Assembly (NCBI RefSeq): GCF_019331675.1
Contig: NZ_JAHBBJ010000017.1
Coordinates: 1 to 64,000, forward strand
Length of the DNA: 64,000 bases
Direction: 5' to 3'
Source of the DNA: Bifidobacterium miconisargentati
Lineage (GTDB): Bacteria > Actinomycetota > Actinomycetes > Actinomycetales > Bifidobacteriaceae
Positions 1 through 8,025 of this stretch are shown piece after piece. Each line of letters starts with the position of its first letter. Within the stretch, counting starts at the first letter, position 1. The position numbers were made by a program, and so were the translations under genes. The notes below the pieces were generated by a model. It searched no databases. It saw only the letters and a list, made by a program, of their open reading frames with translations, and was not told where the DNA came from.

Positions 1-532
1 GCCGCTTCGTCGCCATGCTGATCCTGTCTTCCATAAGACAAGCCAAACAGGACCGATACCGTTCGCGCTCATTCCCGATGAGGCACCACCACACCCTACG
101 CGCTCAAAAAACGTGAGGCACGTCGCTGCCGCCGCAAAGTGACGGAAAAGTGATATAATTCACAATAACTAAAGATTTGGCGGTGCCCCCGGGTGACAAG
201 GTCTCCCCGGGGGCACCTGCCGTTTACGGGGTGTACGGGGCAACACGCGAGGATGCGCCGTTGTCCGGCGGAACCGTAATATAGATATTCGTGTGTGCCA
301 ACGGCATGCCTTATGTGATAGGCGTGCGCGTTGGGATATCCCTCAAGTCTGTGAACGCACGCAGCAATACGGCGCGGGAGACTGGAGGGCCATCGGGCCG
401 GTGGACTGGGCTAACTTTTCCGATTCGTCGGGCATTCTGCGAACAGACATGCCTTGGCAGGTTCAGGGGAGTGGGGCTGCAGTGCGGCGGCCGCACGAAT
501 GCAAGAGAAACCACTGAATCGGAGAATTCAAG
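1..532. other. Non-coding region ahead of rpsL with long leader
   Basis: No convincing gene is seen. The first 120 bases hold nothing recognisable. A promoter lies at 151-159. A strong GC-rich hairpin follows at 182-217 (GGTGCCCCCGGG pairs with CCCGGGGGCACC over a 12-base loop) and has no T-run after it. The remaining 315 bases up to rpsL contain only short overlapping ORFs in several frames with no ribosome site. If transcription starts near 166, the leader is about 365 bases. That is long for a str operon and leaves room for regulation, but no known ribosomal-protein binding site was recognised. Confidence 0.5.
151..159 (+). promoter_or_regulatory. Extended -10 promoter for the str operon
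   Basis: TGATATAAT is an extended -10 element (TGn followed by the consensus TATAAT). No good -35 hexamer is visible 16-18 bases upstream, which is common for extended -10 promoters. Assignment to rpsL rests on it being the best promoter-like site upstream. Confidence 0.5.
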
Positions 533-904
533 TTGCCTACTATTGAACAGCTCGTCCGTAAGGGACGTCAGGCAAAGCCGAAGAAGTCCAAGACTTTGGC
601 TCTGAAGGGAAGCCCGCTGCGCCGCGGCGTGTGCACCCGTGTCTACACCACCACCCCGAAGAAGCCGAACTCGGCTCTGCGTAAGGTCGCTCGTGTCCGT
701 CTGTCCTCCGGCGTCGAAGTCACCGCCTACATCCCGGGCGAGGGCCACAACCTGCAGGAGCACTCCATCGTGCTCGTGCGCGGCGGCCGTGTGAAGGATC
801 TGCCGGGTGTGCGTTACCACATCGTGCGTGGTGCGCTGGATACCCAGGGCGTCAAGGACCGTAAGCAGGGTCGTTCCCTGTATGGAGCAAAGAAGGCGAA
901 GTAA
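533..904 (+). CDS. rpsL: 30S ribosomal protein S12
   Basis: Component of the decoding centre of the small ribosomal subunit. The 123-residue length is normal, and the invariant stretches [12 protein letters not shown] and [14 protein letters not shown] are present. Both lysines linked to streptomycin resistance (K43 and K88 in E. coli numbering) are unchanged, so this is a wild-type-like allele. The start is TTG at 533: MPTIEQL is the universal S12 N terminus and GGAG lies at 521-524. It is the first gene of rpsL-rpsG-fusA, and rpsG begins 5 bases after its stop. Confidence 0.98.
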   Translation: MPTIEQLVRKGRQAKPKKSKTLALKGSPLRRGVCTRVYTTTPKKPNSALRKVARVRLSSGVEVTAYIPGEGHNLQEHSIVLVRGGRVKDLPGVRYHIVRGALDTQGVKDRKQGRSLYGAKKAK

Positions 905-909
905 GAGAT

Positions 910-1380
910 ATGTCACGTAAGGGACCTTCCAAGAAGCACGTCGTGCTGCCCGATCCGATCTACGGTTCCACCGTGGTGGCGCAGCTCATCAACAAGATTC
1001 TGCTTGACGGCAAGAAGTCGATCGCCGAGGACATCGTGTACTCTGCTCTCGACATCGTCAAGGAGAAGTCCGACCAGGAGCCGGTGGCCGTGCTCAAGCG
1101 CGCCCTGGACAACATCCGTCCGTCCCTCGAGGTGCGTTCCCGCCGCGTCGGTGGCGCCACCTACCAGGTGCCGGTCGAGGTCAAGCCGAACCGCGCCAAC
1201 ACTCTGTCTCTGCGCTGGCTGACCGACTTCTCCCGCGCCCGTCGTGAGAAGACCATGGCCGAGCGTCTGGCCAACGAGATCCTGGACGCCTCCAACGGCC
1301 TCGGCGCTTCTGTCAAGCGTCGCGAGGATACTCATAAGATGGCAGAGGCTAACAAGGCCTTCGCTCACTACCGCTGGTAA
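910..1380 (+). CDS. rpsG: 30S ribosomal protein S7
   Basis: Primary binding protein of the 16S rRNA 3' major domain, and it nucleates assembly of the 30S head. The full length of 156 residues is typical. Conserved S7 features include the N-terminal MSRKG and the central [21 protein letters not shown] loop region, with SARRRE-like [10 protein letters not shown] towards the C-terminal half. It is tightly coupled to rpsL (5-base gap), so translational coupling is likely. In E. coli S7 autoregulates this operon through the rpsL-rpsG spacer, but that spacer is too short here for the same structure. Confidence 0.98.
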   Translation: MSRKGPSKKHVVLPDPIYGSTVVAQLINKILLDGKKSIAEDIVYSALDIVKEKSDQEPVAVLKRALDNIRPSLEVRSRRVGGATYQVPVEVKPNRANTLSLRWLTDFSRARREKTMAERLANEILDASNGLGASVKRREDTHKMAEANKAFAHYRW

Positions 1381-1404
1381 TCCAGGAAGAAATAAGGAAA
1401 AACG

Positions 1405-3528
1405 ATGGCTGAAGAGATTTCGGACCTCCACGACGTCCGCAATATCGGCATCATGGCTCACATCGATGCCGGTAAGACCACCACTACCGAGCGAATTCTG
1501 TTCTACACCGGCAAGAGCTACAAGATCGGTGAGGTCCACGATGGCGCCGCCACCATGGACTTCATGGCTCAGGAGCAGGAGCGCGGTATCACCATCCAGT
1601 CCGCCGCCACCACCTGCTTCTGGAACCGCCAGACGCACGACACCAAGGACAAGTTCCAGATCAACATCATCGATACCCCTGGCCACGTGGACTTCACGGC
1701 CGAGGTGGAGCGCTCCCTGCGCGTGCTCGATGGTGCCGTTGCCGTGTTCGACGGCAAGGAAGGTGTGGAGCCGCAGTCTGAGACCGTGTGGCGTCAGGCC
1801 GACAAGTACGGCGTGCCGCGTATCTGCTTCGTCAACAAGATGGATAAGCTCGGCGCGAACTTCTACTACTCCGTCGACACCATCAAGGAGAAGCTGGGCG
1901 CCAACCCGATCGTCATGCAGCTGCCGATCGGCGCTGAGAACGACTTCGCCGGCGTGGTCGACCTGGTCGAGATGAAGGCCTATGTCTGGAACGGCACCGA
2001 GGGCCTCGGCGCCAAGTACGACACCACCGACATCCCGGCCGATCTGCAGGACAAGGCCGAGGAGTACCACGAGAAGCTCGTGGAAGCCGCCGCCGAAGCC
2101 AACGACGACCTGATGAACAAGTTCTTCGAGGACGGCGACCTGTCCAAGGAAGACATCCGCGCCGGCGTGCGTCAGCTGACCATCGCCAAGGAAGCCTTCC
2201 CGGTCTTCTGCGGTTCCGCTTTCAAGGACAAGGGTGTGCAGCCGATGCTGGACGCCGTCGTCGATTACCTGCCGTCCCCGGAGGACGTGCCGGCCATCAA
2301 GGGCTACAAGCCCGGCGACGAGTCCGTCGAGATCGACCGTCATCCGACCAAGTCCGATCCGTTCTCGGCTCTGGTCTTCAAGATCTCCACCCACCCGTTC
2401 TACGGCAAGCTCGTGTTCGTGCGCGTCTACTCCGGCTCCGTCAAGCCGGGCGACAACGTGCTCGACTCCACCCGCGAGAAGAAGGAACGTATCGGCAAGA
2501 TCTTCCAGATGCACGCCGATAAGGAGAACCCGATGGATGTGGCCGATGCCGGCAACATCTACACCTTCGTGGGCCTGAAGAACGTCACCACCGGTGACAC
2601 CCTGTGCTCCATCGAGGATCCGATCACCCTCGACTCCATGACCTTCCCGGATCCGGTGATTCAGGTGGCCGTCGAGCCGAAGACCAAGGCCGACCAGGAG
2701 AAGATGGGCATCGCCCTCGCCAAGCTGGCCGAAGAGGATCCGACCTTCCAGGTCACCACGGACGAGGAGTCCGGCCAGACCCTGATCGCCGGCATGGGCG
2801 AGCTCCAGCTCGACATCATCGTCGACCGTATGCGTCGCGAGTTCAAGGTGGAGTGCAACCAGGGCAAGCCGCAGGTCGCCTACCGCGAGACCATCCGCAA
2901 GGCCGTCATGGACCAGGGCTACACCCACAAGAAGCAGACCGGTGGTTCCGGCCAGTTCGCAAAGGTCCTGATGAACTTCGAGCCGCTCGACACCACCGAG
3001 GGCAAGACCTTCGAGTTCGAGAACGCCGTCACCGGCGGTCACATCTCCCAGGAGTTCATCCCGTCCATCGAGGCTGGCGTCAAGGAAGCCATGGAATCCG
3101 GTATTCTCGCCGGCTTCCCGGTTGTGGGCGTCAAGGCCACCGTCACCGATGGTCAGATGCACCCGGTCGATTCCTCCGAGATGGCCTTCAAGCTCGCGGG
3201 CTCCATGTGCTTCAAGGAAGCCGCCCCGAAGGCCAAGCCGGTCATCCTCGAGCCGATCATGAAGGTCGAGGTCCGTACTCCGGAGGAGTACATGGGCGAG
3301 GTCATCGGCGATCTGAACCAGCGTCGTGGCAACATCCAGTCCATGACCGACGCCATCGGCGTCAAGGTCATCGACGCCAAGGTCCCGCTGTCCGAGATGT
3401 TCGGCTACATCGGCGACCTGCGTTCCAAGACCCAGGGCCGCGCCATGTTCACCATGGAGATGGACTCCTACGACGAGGTGCCGAAGAGCGTCTCCGAGGA
3501 GATCATCAAGGCCCAGCGCGGCGAGTGA
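1405..3528 (+). CDS. fusA: Elongation factor G
   Basis: Translational GTPase that drives translocation and, with ribosome recycling factor, subunit splitting in the cytoplasm. At 707 residues it is standard length. The GTPase domain starts with [15 protein letters not shown] (P-loop), followed by DTPGHVDF (G3) and NKMDKLG (G4). The [11 protein letters not shown] switch I region and domain IV glycine-rich [11 protein letters not shown] are present. It starts 24 bases after rpsG behind AAGGA, so it is part of the str operon. No internal break or unusual residue was noticed. Confidence 0.98.
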   Translation: MAEEISDLHDVRNIGIMAHIDAGKTTTTERILFYTGKSYKIGEVHDGAATMDFMAQEQERGITIQSAATTCFWNRQTHDTKDKFQINIIDTPGHVDFTAEVERSLRVLDGAVAVFDGKEGVEPQSETVWRQADKYGVPRICFVNKMDKLGANFYYSVDTIKEKLGANPIVMQLPIGAENDFAGVVDLVEMKAYVWNGTEGLGAKYDTTDIPADLQDKAEEYHEKLVEAAAEANDDLMNKFFEDGDLSKEDIRAGVRQLTIAKEAFPVFCGSAFKDKGVQPMLDAVVDYLPSPEDVPAIKGYKPGDESVEIDRHPTKSDPFSALVFKISTHPFYGKLVFVRVYSGSVKPGDNVLDSTREKKERIGKIFQMHADKENPMDVADAGNIYTFVGLKNVTTGDTLCSIEDPITLDSMTFPDPVIQVAVEPKTKADQEKMGIALAKLAEEDPTFQVTTDEESGQTLIAGMGELQLDIIVDRMRREFKVECNQGKPQVAYRETIRKAVMDQGYTHKKQTGGSGQFAKVLMNFEPLDTTEGKTFEFENAVTGGHISQEFIPSIEAGVKEAMESGILAGFPVVGVKATVTDGQMHPVDSSEMAFKLAGSMCFKEAAPKAKPVILEPIMKVEVRTPEEYMGEVIGDLNQRRGNIQSMTDAIGVKVIDAKVPLSEMFGYIGDLRSKTQGRAMFTMEMDSYDEVPKSVSEEIIKAQRGE

Positions 3529-3559
3529 CACGCGCTGCCCGTTGAAGTGGCCAGTGTCT

Positions 3560-3593
3560 CCAGTCAGCGGTAAAATCGTGTACCGCTGACTGG
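3560..3593 (+). terminator. Inverted repeat between fusA and tuf
   Basis: A perfect 13-bp stem, CCAGTCAGCGGTA at 3560-3572 and its complement at 3581-3593, closes an 8-base loop about 30 bases after fusA. A second, weaker stem (ACTGGGTT...ACCCAGT, about 3589-3634) overlaps its right arm and could be an alternative fold. There is no T-run, so it is either a partial terminator that sets the fusA/tuf ratio or an RNA-stability element. Confidence 0.55.
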
Positions 3594-3633
3594 GTTCTGG
3601 CTCTTCAATGTGGCACATAACCCAGAAACCCAG

Positions 3634-3639
3634 TAGAAT
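3634..3639 (+). promoter_or_regulatory. Possible -10 of a tuf promoter
   Basis: TAGAAT lies 62 bases before the tuf start in the gap behind the fusA hairpin. A -35 at the right distance (TGGCAC, 3611-3616) is poor. A separate tuf promoter would explain how EF-Tu is made in excess over EF-G, but this is inference. Confidence 0.3.
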
Positions 3640-3701
3640 AAGCGAGTCCCCATGCGACCAGCATGGATACACTCACGAGACGTCCAGGAGGACAAAGAGT
3701 A

Positions 3702-4901
3702 ATGGCAAAGGAAAAGTACGAGCGTACTAAGCCGCACGTTAACATCGGTACCATCGGCCACGTCGATCACGGTAAGACTACCCTGACTGCCGCCATCTCC
3801 AAGGTGCTGCACGAGGAGTTCCCGGATGTCAACCCGGAGTACGACTTCAACCAGATCGATTCCGCTCCGGAAGAGGCGGCCCGCGGTATCACCATCAACA
3901 TCGCCCACATCGAGTACCAGACCGCGAAGCGTCACTACGCTCACGTGGACTGCCCGGGCCACGCCGACTTCGTGAAGAACATGATTACCGGTGCTGCCCA
4001 GATGGATGGCGCCATCCTCGTTGTGGCCGCCACCGACGGCCCGATGGCCCAGACCCGCGAGCACGTGCTGCTCGCCCGTCAGGTGGGCGTCCCGAAGATC
4101 CTGGTCGCCCTGAACAAGTGCGATATGGTCGAGGACGAGGAGCTCATCGAGCTCGTTGAGGAAGAGGTCCGTGACCTCCTCGACGAGAACGGCTTCGATC
4201 GTGACTGCCCGATCATCCGCGTGTCCGCTTACGGCGCCTTGCACGATGACGCTCCGGACCACGAGAAGTGGGTTGAGCAGATCAAGAAGCTCATGGATGC
4301 CGTCGACGAGTACATCCCGACCCCGGTGCACGACCTGGACAAGCCGTTCCTGATGCCGATTGAGGACGTCTTCACCATCTCCGGCCGTGGTACCGTGGTG
4401 ACCGGCCGTGTGGAGCGTGGCCAGCTGGCCGTCAACTCCCCGGTCGAGATCGTCGGTATTCGTCCGACCCAGTCCACCACCGTGACCTCCATCGAGACCT
4501 TCCACAAGACGATGGACGCCTGCGAGGCTGGCGACAACACCGGTCTGCTGCTCCGCGGCATCAACCGTACCGACGTCGAGCGTGGCCAGGTTCTGGCCAA
4601 GCCGGGCTCCGTCACCCCGCACACCAAGTTCGAGGGTGAGGTCTACGTGCTGACCAAGGATGAGGGTGGCCGTCACTCGCCGTTCTTCTCCAACTACCGT
4701 CCGCAGTTCTACTTCCGCACTACCGACGTCACCGGCGTCATCGAGCTGCCGGAAGGCGTCGAGATGGTTCAGCCGGGCGACCACGCTACCTTCACCGTTG
4801 AGCTGATTCAGCCCATCGCTATGGAGGAGGGCCTGACCTTCGCTGTGCGTGAGGGTGGCCACACCGTGGGCTCCGGTCGAGTCACCAAGATCCTCGCCTG
4901 A
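3702..4901 (+). CDS. tuf: Elongation factor Tu
   Basis: GTPase that delivers aminoacyl-tRNA to the ribosome. The protein is 399 residues, the actinobacterial length, with [11 protein letters not shown] (P-loop), DCPGHADF (G3) and NKCD (G4), then domain [16 protein letters not shown] and C-terminal [16 protein letters not shown]-like sequence (here PIAMEEGL). The ATG at 3702 was chosen over an upstream in-frame ATG because [20 protein letters not shown] is the family N terminus and AGGAGG lies at 3686-3691. It is separated from fusA by a hairpin-rich 173-base gap and may be transcribed both from the str promoter and on its own. Confidence 0.98.
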   Translation: MAKEKYERTKPHVNIGTIGHVDHGKTTLTAAISKVLHEEFPDVNPEYDFNQIDSAPEEAARGITINIAHIEYQTAKRHYAHVDCPGHADFVKNMITGAAQMDGAILVVAATDGPMAQTREHVLLARQVGVPKILVALNKCDMVEDEELIELVEEEVRDLLDENGFDRDCPIIRVSAYGALHDDAPDHEKWVEQIKKLMDAVDEYIPTPVHDLDKPFLMPIEDVFTISGRGTVVTGRVERGQLAVNSPVEIVGIRPTQSTTVTSIETFHKTMDACEAGDNTGLLLRGINRTDVERGQVLAKPGSVTPHTKFEGEVYVLTKDEGGRHSPFFSNYRPQFYFRTTDVTGVIELPEGVEMVQPGDHATFTVELIQPIAMEEGLTFAVREGGHTVGSGRVTKILA

Positions 4902-4944
4902 TTTCCATCAGACAAGATCTAGTGCGCTTGAACTAGCGTCTTAG

Positions 4945-4979
4945 GAAATCCCCTTCGGGTTCGTCCCGGAGGGGATTTC
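4945..4979 (+). terminator. Terminator hairpin after tuf
   Basis: GAAATCCCC at 4945-4953 pairs with GGGGATTTC at 4971-4979, and the inner bases can extend the pairing. It is followed by TTGT, a short T-rich tail. It lies 44 bases after the tuf stop and closes the str/tuf region. Confidence 0.7.
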
Positions 4980-5168
4980 TTGTATGCGAACGATTGCCGA
5001 AAGGCAAGAGACCTGAGTGGTAAACCATATACGGTATGGCTTGCGCTGGGAGCACACGTTCGTAATCCATAAGTGCAGGGCATGGCCCGACATTGCTGAG
5101 GGTTATTGGATTTCGTTATCGAGCGGTTGTTCAATAGAGGAAAGCCGCAACGACAAGGAGCGATGATT

Positions 5169-6212
5169 ATGAGTGAGACCATGAAGGCCGCTATGTTCGT
5201 GGAACCCGGCAAGATGGCCGTGGAGGAAATCCCGAAGGCGCGCCTCGAACAGGACGATGACGCGGTGGTGCGCGTGGTGCGCGCCTGCGTCTGTGGATCC
5301 GACCTGTGGTATTTCCGCGGACTCTCCGGACATCCCAAGCACAGCCAGATCGGTCATGAGTCCATCGGCGTGGTCGAGGAAGTCGGCCCCGAGGTCACGT
5401 CCGTCAAGCCCGGCGACTTCGTGGTGCTGCCCTTCCCGTACAGCTGCGGCAAGTGCCCGGTGTGCAAGGCCGGCTTCGAATCCGTGTGCCCGCACGGCGG
5501 TTACTTCGGCGCCAGCCAGGCCGAATACGTGCGCGTGCCCGAGGCCGACGGCACCGTGGTCAAGGTGCCCGGCTCTCCCGAGGATTACGACGACGCCACG
5601 CTCGCATCCCTGCTGACCATCGCCGACGTGATGTCCACCGGTTATCACGCCGCAGCATCCGCCGAAGTCAAGCCCGGCGACACCGCCGTGGTGATGGGCG
5701 ACGGTGCCGTGGGCCTGTGCGGCGTGCTCTCCGCGCATATGCTCGGTGCCAAGCGCATCATCGCCATGAGCCGTCATGAGGACCGTGCCGCGCTGGCCCG
5801 CGAATTCGGCGCCACGGACATCGTGGCCGAACGCGATCAGGCTGCCATCGACAAGGTGCTGGAAATGACCGGCGGCTACGGCGCGGACGCCGTACTCGAA
5901 TGCGTGGGTTCCAAGCAGTCCTTCGATACCGCCATCGGCCTCATCCGCCGCGGCGGCGTGATCGGCCGTGTCGGCCTGCCGCATGATGTCGAGATCAGCG
6001 CCGAAGGCACGTTCTACGGCAACATCGGCATCAAGGGCGGTCCGGCCCCGGTGCGTCACTACGATCTTCACGCCGGTCTGCTCGATGCGGTGCTCAAGAA
6101 GGAGATCAACCCCGGCCGCGTGTTCACCGCCGAATTCGACCTCGACCACATCCAGGAAGCCTACGAGGCCATGGACCAGCGCAAGGCCATCAAGTCCCTG
6201 ATCCGCTTCTGA
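5169..6212 (+). CDS. Zinc-dependent alcohol dehydrogenase family protein
   Basis: Medium-chain dehydrogenase/reductase that oxidises or reduces an alcohol/aldehyde pair with NAD(P). The catalytic zinc site is seen in RACVCGSDLW and IGHESIG, and the structural zinc loop has four cysteines (CGKCPVCKAGFESVC). The Rossmann motif is VVMGDGAVGLCG. The ATG at 5169 has AAGGAG at 5155-5160, 8 bases upstream; the ATG at 5163 is too close to that site. At 347 residues it is a complete family member. It stands alone between tuf and a repeat. The substrate cannot be told from sequence; glutathione-independent formaldehyde or butanediol dehydrogenase relatives are alternatives. Confidence 0.85.
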   Translation: MSETMKAAMFVEPGKMAVEEIPKARLEQDDDAVVRVVRACVCGSDLWYFRGLSGHPKHSQIGHESIGVVEEVGPEVTSVKPGDFVVLPFPYSCGKCPVCKAGFESVCPHGGYFGASQAEYVRVPEADGTVVKVPGSPEDYDDATLASLLTIADVMSTGYHAAASAEVKPGDTAVVMGDGAVGLCGVLSAHMLGAKRIIAMSRHEDRAALAREFGATDIVAERDQAAIDKVLEMTGGYGADAVLECVGSKQSFDTAIGLIRRGGVIGRVGLPHDVEISAEGTFYGNIGIKGGPAPVRHYDLHAGLLDAVLKKEINPGRVFTAEFDLDHIQEAYEAMDQRKAIKSLIRF

Positions 6213-6228
6213 ACGTTGCGATACTCGG

Positions 6229-6334
6229 GCTCCCTCTCTGAGGGGCGCTGTCCCCGAACCCGACCGGATTCTTGCACCGCCCAGCAGGCTCCCCTCCCTG
6301 AGGGGAGCTGTCAGCGAAGCTGATTGAGGGAAGC
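6229..6334. repeat. Dispersed palindromic repeat A, two partial copies
   Basis: Two tandem imperfect copies of a repeat with the core GGCTCCCCTCCCTGAGGGGA followed by GCTGTCAGCGAAGCTGATTGAGGG. The first copy (6229-6265) is degenerate; the second (6288-6334) is nearly complete. Relatives in this window are at 10896, 14250, 27521, 31468-31680, 39460-39605 and 61206. They look like the short REP-type repeats of bifidobacteria and could also act as terminators after the alcohol dehydrogenase gene. Confidence 0.75.
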
Positions 6335-6388
6335 ATTCATGCAGCCCGCTTCTCATCTGTGCGGGCACTCATTGCTCAATACTCATTG

Positions 6389-6444
6389 AAACTGCACCAT
6401 ACTTCTGATACACTTTAAACTGTATTAGAAGTATGGTGCAGTTT
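6389..6444. promoter_or_regulatory. 56-bp near-perfect palindrome
   Basis: AAACTGCACCATACTTCTGA at 6389 starts a left arm that is mirrored up to 6444. Of 28 base pairs around the centre at 6416/6417, only two are not Watson-Crick (one would be G-U in RNA). It is AT-richer than its neighbours and sits about 57 bases before a membrane protein/GntR pair. The most economical reading is an operator for that regulator, or for another dimeric repressor. A transcription-blocking hairpin is possible. There is no T-run on either side. Confidence 0.6.
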
Positions 6445-6500
6445 GCGTTGGTGGTCGATGATGACCATACGGCGCGACTGCTCATCCAATGAGGAATGGG

Positions 6501-7508
6501 GTGATTGCGATGGCAATCATGGCGTCCTATGTAATCGTGGCGATGCTGATCTGGCTGCTGATGCTGGTGCTCACCATCACGGTATTGGTGCTGGTGATCA
6601 GGGCGTTGCTGCGCATGAATCACGAGCCCTCACTCTCGACGCGGACAGGATCAGCCGGCAGCAATCCGCCGATATCCGCTGACGGACCGCTCTTCGCAGC
6701 CCGGCATCGTGTGCTGATGGCGTTGCTCGCTGGTGCCGTGGTGCTCGTTGCGGGACTCGTCATCAACGATGCGTTGCCGCAAAGCATGTACCTCATCGCG
6801 GCGCTTACGCCGGGACTCGCCGCATCGGCGGTCATGGCGGTCATCGCACTGCCGTTTCCGGACGCTCCCGTGCGACGCACCACCGCCGGCGTGCGTGTGG
6901 CATCGCTCGAATCACGCGAACCGTGGACCTACGCCCGGCGATACGTGCTCATGCAACCGCTGCTCGCCGCAGCGCTGCTCATCGCGTACCTCGGCTTCAC
7001 TATGGCCACGGCCAGTCCCGACGATTCCGGCCTGATGCGCAACATCTCGCTGACCAACCGGAACGGCGAACTGGTGAGTTCTTCCGGACCGTATCCGGGC
7101 GCGTACTATGCGGTGCCGTTGATCGTCGTCACGCTGGTGCTGGTCGCCCTGACCTGTCTGGCGCTGTGGCGCATCGCGCACGCTCCCAGTTCGCCTGACC
7201 CGCGATATGCCGAGGAAGACAAGGCCTGGCGCGTGCTGCTGACCCGGTTCGCGGTGTTCCTGTCCTCCGGCGCGATGCTCGCCTATGCGGTCGGCGTGCT
7301 GGTGGTGGCCGGTGCCGCCACAGTGCGCGTCGGCACCAATTACGGCTCGCTGCCCCCGGCGTATGCGGACGACGTGTATCCCACGCTGGGCAATGCGCAG
7401 ATCATCATGGGCGGCGTGGTGGCCGTGGTCGCCTGCATCTATCTGGTCCTGGCATGCATCTCGGCCGTACGCTTGTGGACGAGCCCGAACCGTGGAGTGC
7501 GGCGATGA
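6501..7508 (+). CDS. Multi-pass membrane protein, partner of GntR regulator
   Basis: Function not recognised. About 335 residues with roughly seven hydrophobic segments: an N-terminal helix (YVIVAMLIWLLMLVLTITVL), several helices in the middle (ALLAGAVVLVAGLVI, YVLMQPLLAAALLIAYLGF), and two near the C terminus, with an outward or loop stretch around the middle. Its last bases overlap the GntR start as ATGA, so the two are translationally coupled. GTG at 6501 has GAGG at 6491-6494; ATG at 6489 and ATG at 6510 are alternative starts. Membrane protein plus short GntR pairs are common in Gram-positives and often respond to envelope stress. That role is inference here. Confidence 0.65.
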   Translation: MIAMAIMASYVIVAMLIWLLMLVLTITVLVLVIRALLRMNHEPSLSTRTGSAGSNPPISADGPLFAARHRVLMALLAGAVVLVAGLVINDALPQSMYLIAALTPGLAASAVMAVIALPFPDAPVRRTTAGVRVASLESREPWTYARRYVLMQPLLAAALLIAYLGFTMATASPDDSGLMRNISLTNRNGELVSSSGPYPGAYYAVPLIVVTLVLVALTCLALWRIAHAPSSPDPRYAEEDKAWRVLLTRFAVFLSSGAMLAYAVGVLVVAGAATVRVGTNYGSLPPAYADDVYPTLGNAQIIMGGVVAVVACIYLVLACISAVRLWTSPNRGVRR

Positions 7509-7873
7509 GCGGCGGAGGGGGCGAACTGCGTCTGGTGATCCGCGAATCGTCGCCTACTCCCGTCTACGAACAGATTCGCGCGCAGATCGAAGGCATGGTG
7601 CGCGTCGGCGCCCTGCACGACGGCGACAAACTGCCTTCGGTGCGTCAGCTCGCCGGGGACCTACGCATCGCCCCCGGCACGGTGGCCAAGGCCTATGCCG
7701 AGCTCGCCGAAAGCGGGGTCATCGAAACCGCGCCGGGCCGTGCCGCACGCATCCGACACGTGCCCACGATTCCCGAGCCGTTGCTCCAGGCCGCCCGTGC
7801 CTATGCGCAACGGGCGCACGGCCTCGGCGCGACATTCGATGACGCGCTGAACGCCCTTCGTGCTCAATGGTGA
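7505..7873 (+). CDS. GntR family regulator, YtrA type
   Basis: Short winged-helix repressor of 122 residues. The GntR DNA-binding domain is clear: SPTPVYEQIRAQIEGMV, then GDKLPSVRQLAGDLRIAPGT and VAKAYAELAESGVIE. Only a short alpha-helical tail follows, as in YtrA-type regulators that lack a ligand domain. The ATG at 7505 overlaps the upstream membrane gene stop (ATGA). YtrA-type proteins usually repress their own operon, so the 56-bp palindrome at 6389-6444 is a natural candidate target. Confidence 0.85.
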   Translation: MSGGGGELRLVIRESSPTPVYEQIRAQIEGMVRVGALHDGDKLPSVRQLAGDLRIAPGTVAKAYAELAESGVIETAPGRAARIRHVPTIPEPLLQAARAYAQRAHGLGATFDDALNALRAQW

Positions 7874-8025
7874 GCGACGCGGATAACTGCGGATAGGGAT
7901 CGGCCGCATCGCACGCCGGTCACAATCGTGCCGCTGGCATATCAGGCGGTTTGATTTCCGTCCGTGGACTTCCGTGCTCTTTACAATGAGATGCGTTGCA
8001 TCAATGAGAGGAAACGGGTGGGGCG

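Noticed and set aside
291-605. Small ORF overlapping the rpsL start
   Set aside because: No ribosome site, overlaps the S12 gene in another frame, and the composition is not protein-like.
913-3672. 919-codon open frame on the minus strand
   Set aside because: It is antisense to rpsG and fusA; the long frame results from strong third-position GC bias and its translation is His/Val/Leu/Asp-rich without any domain.
3564-4862. 432-codon minus-strand frame
   Set aside because: Antisense shadow of tuf, same composition bias, no ribosome site.
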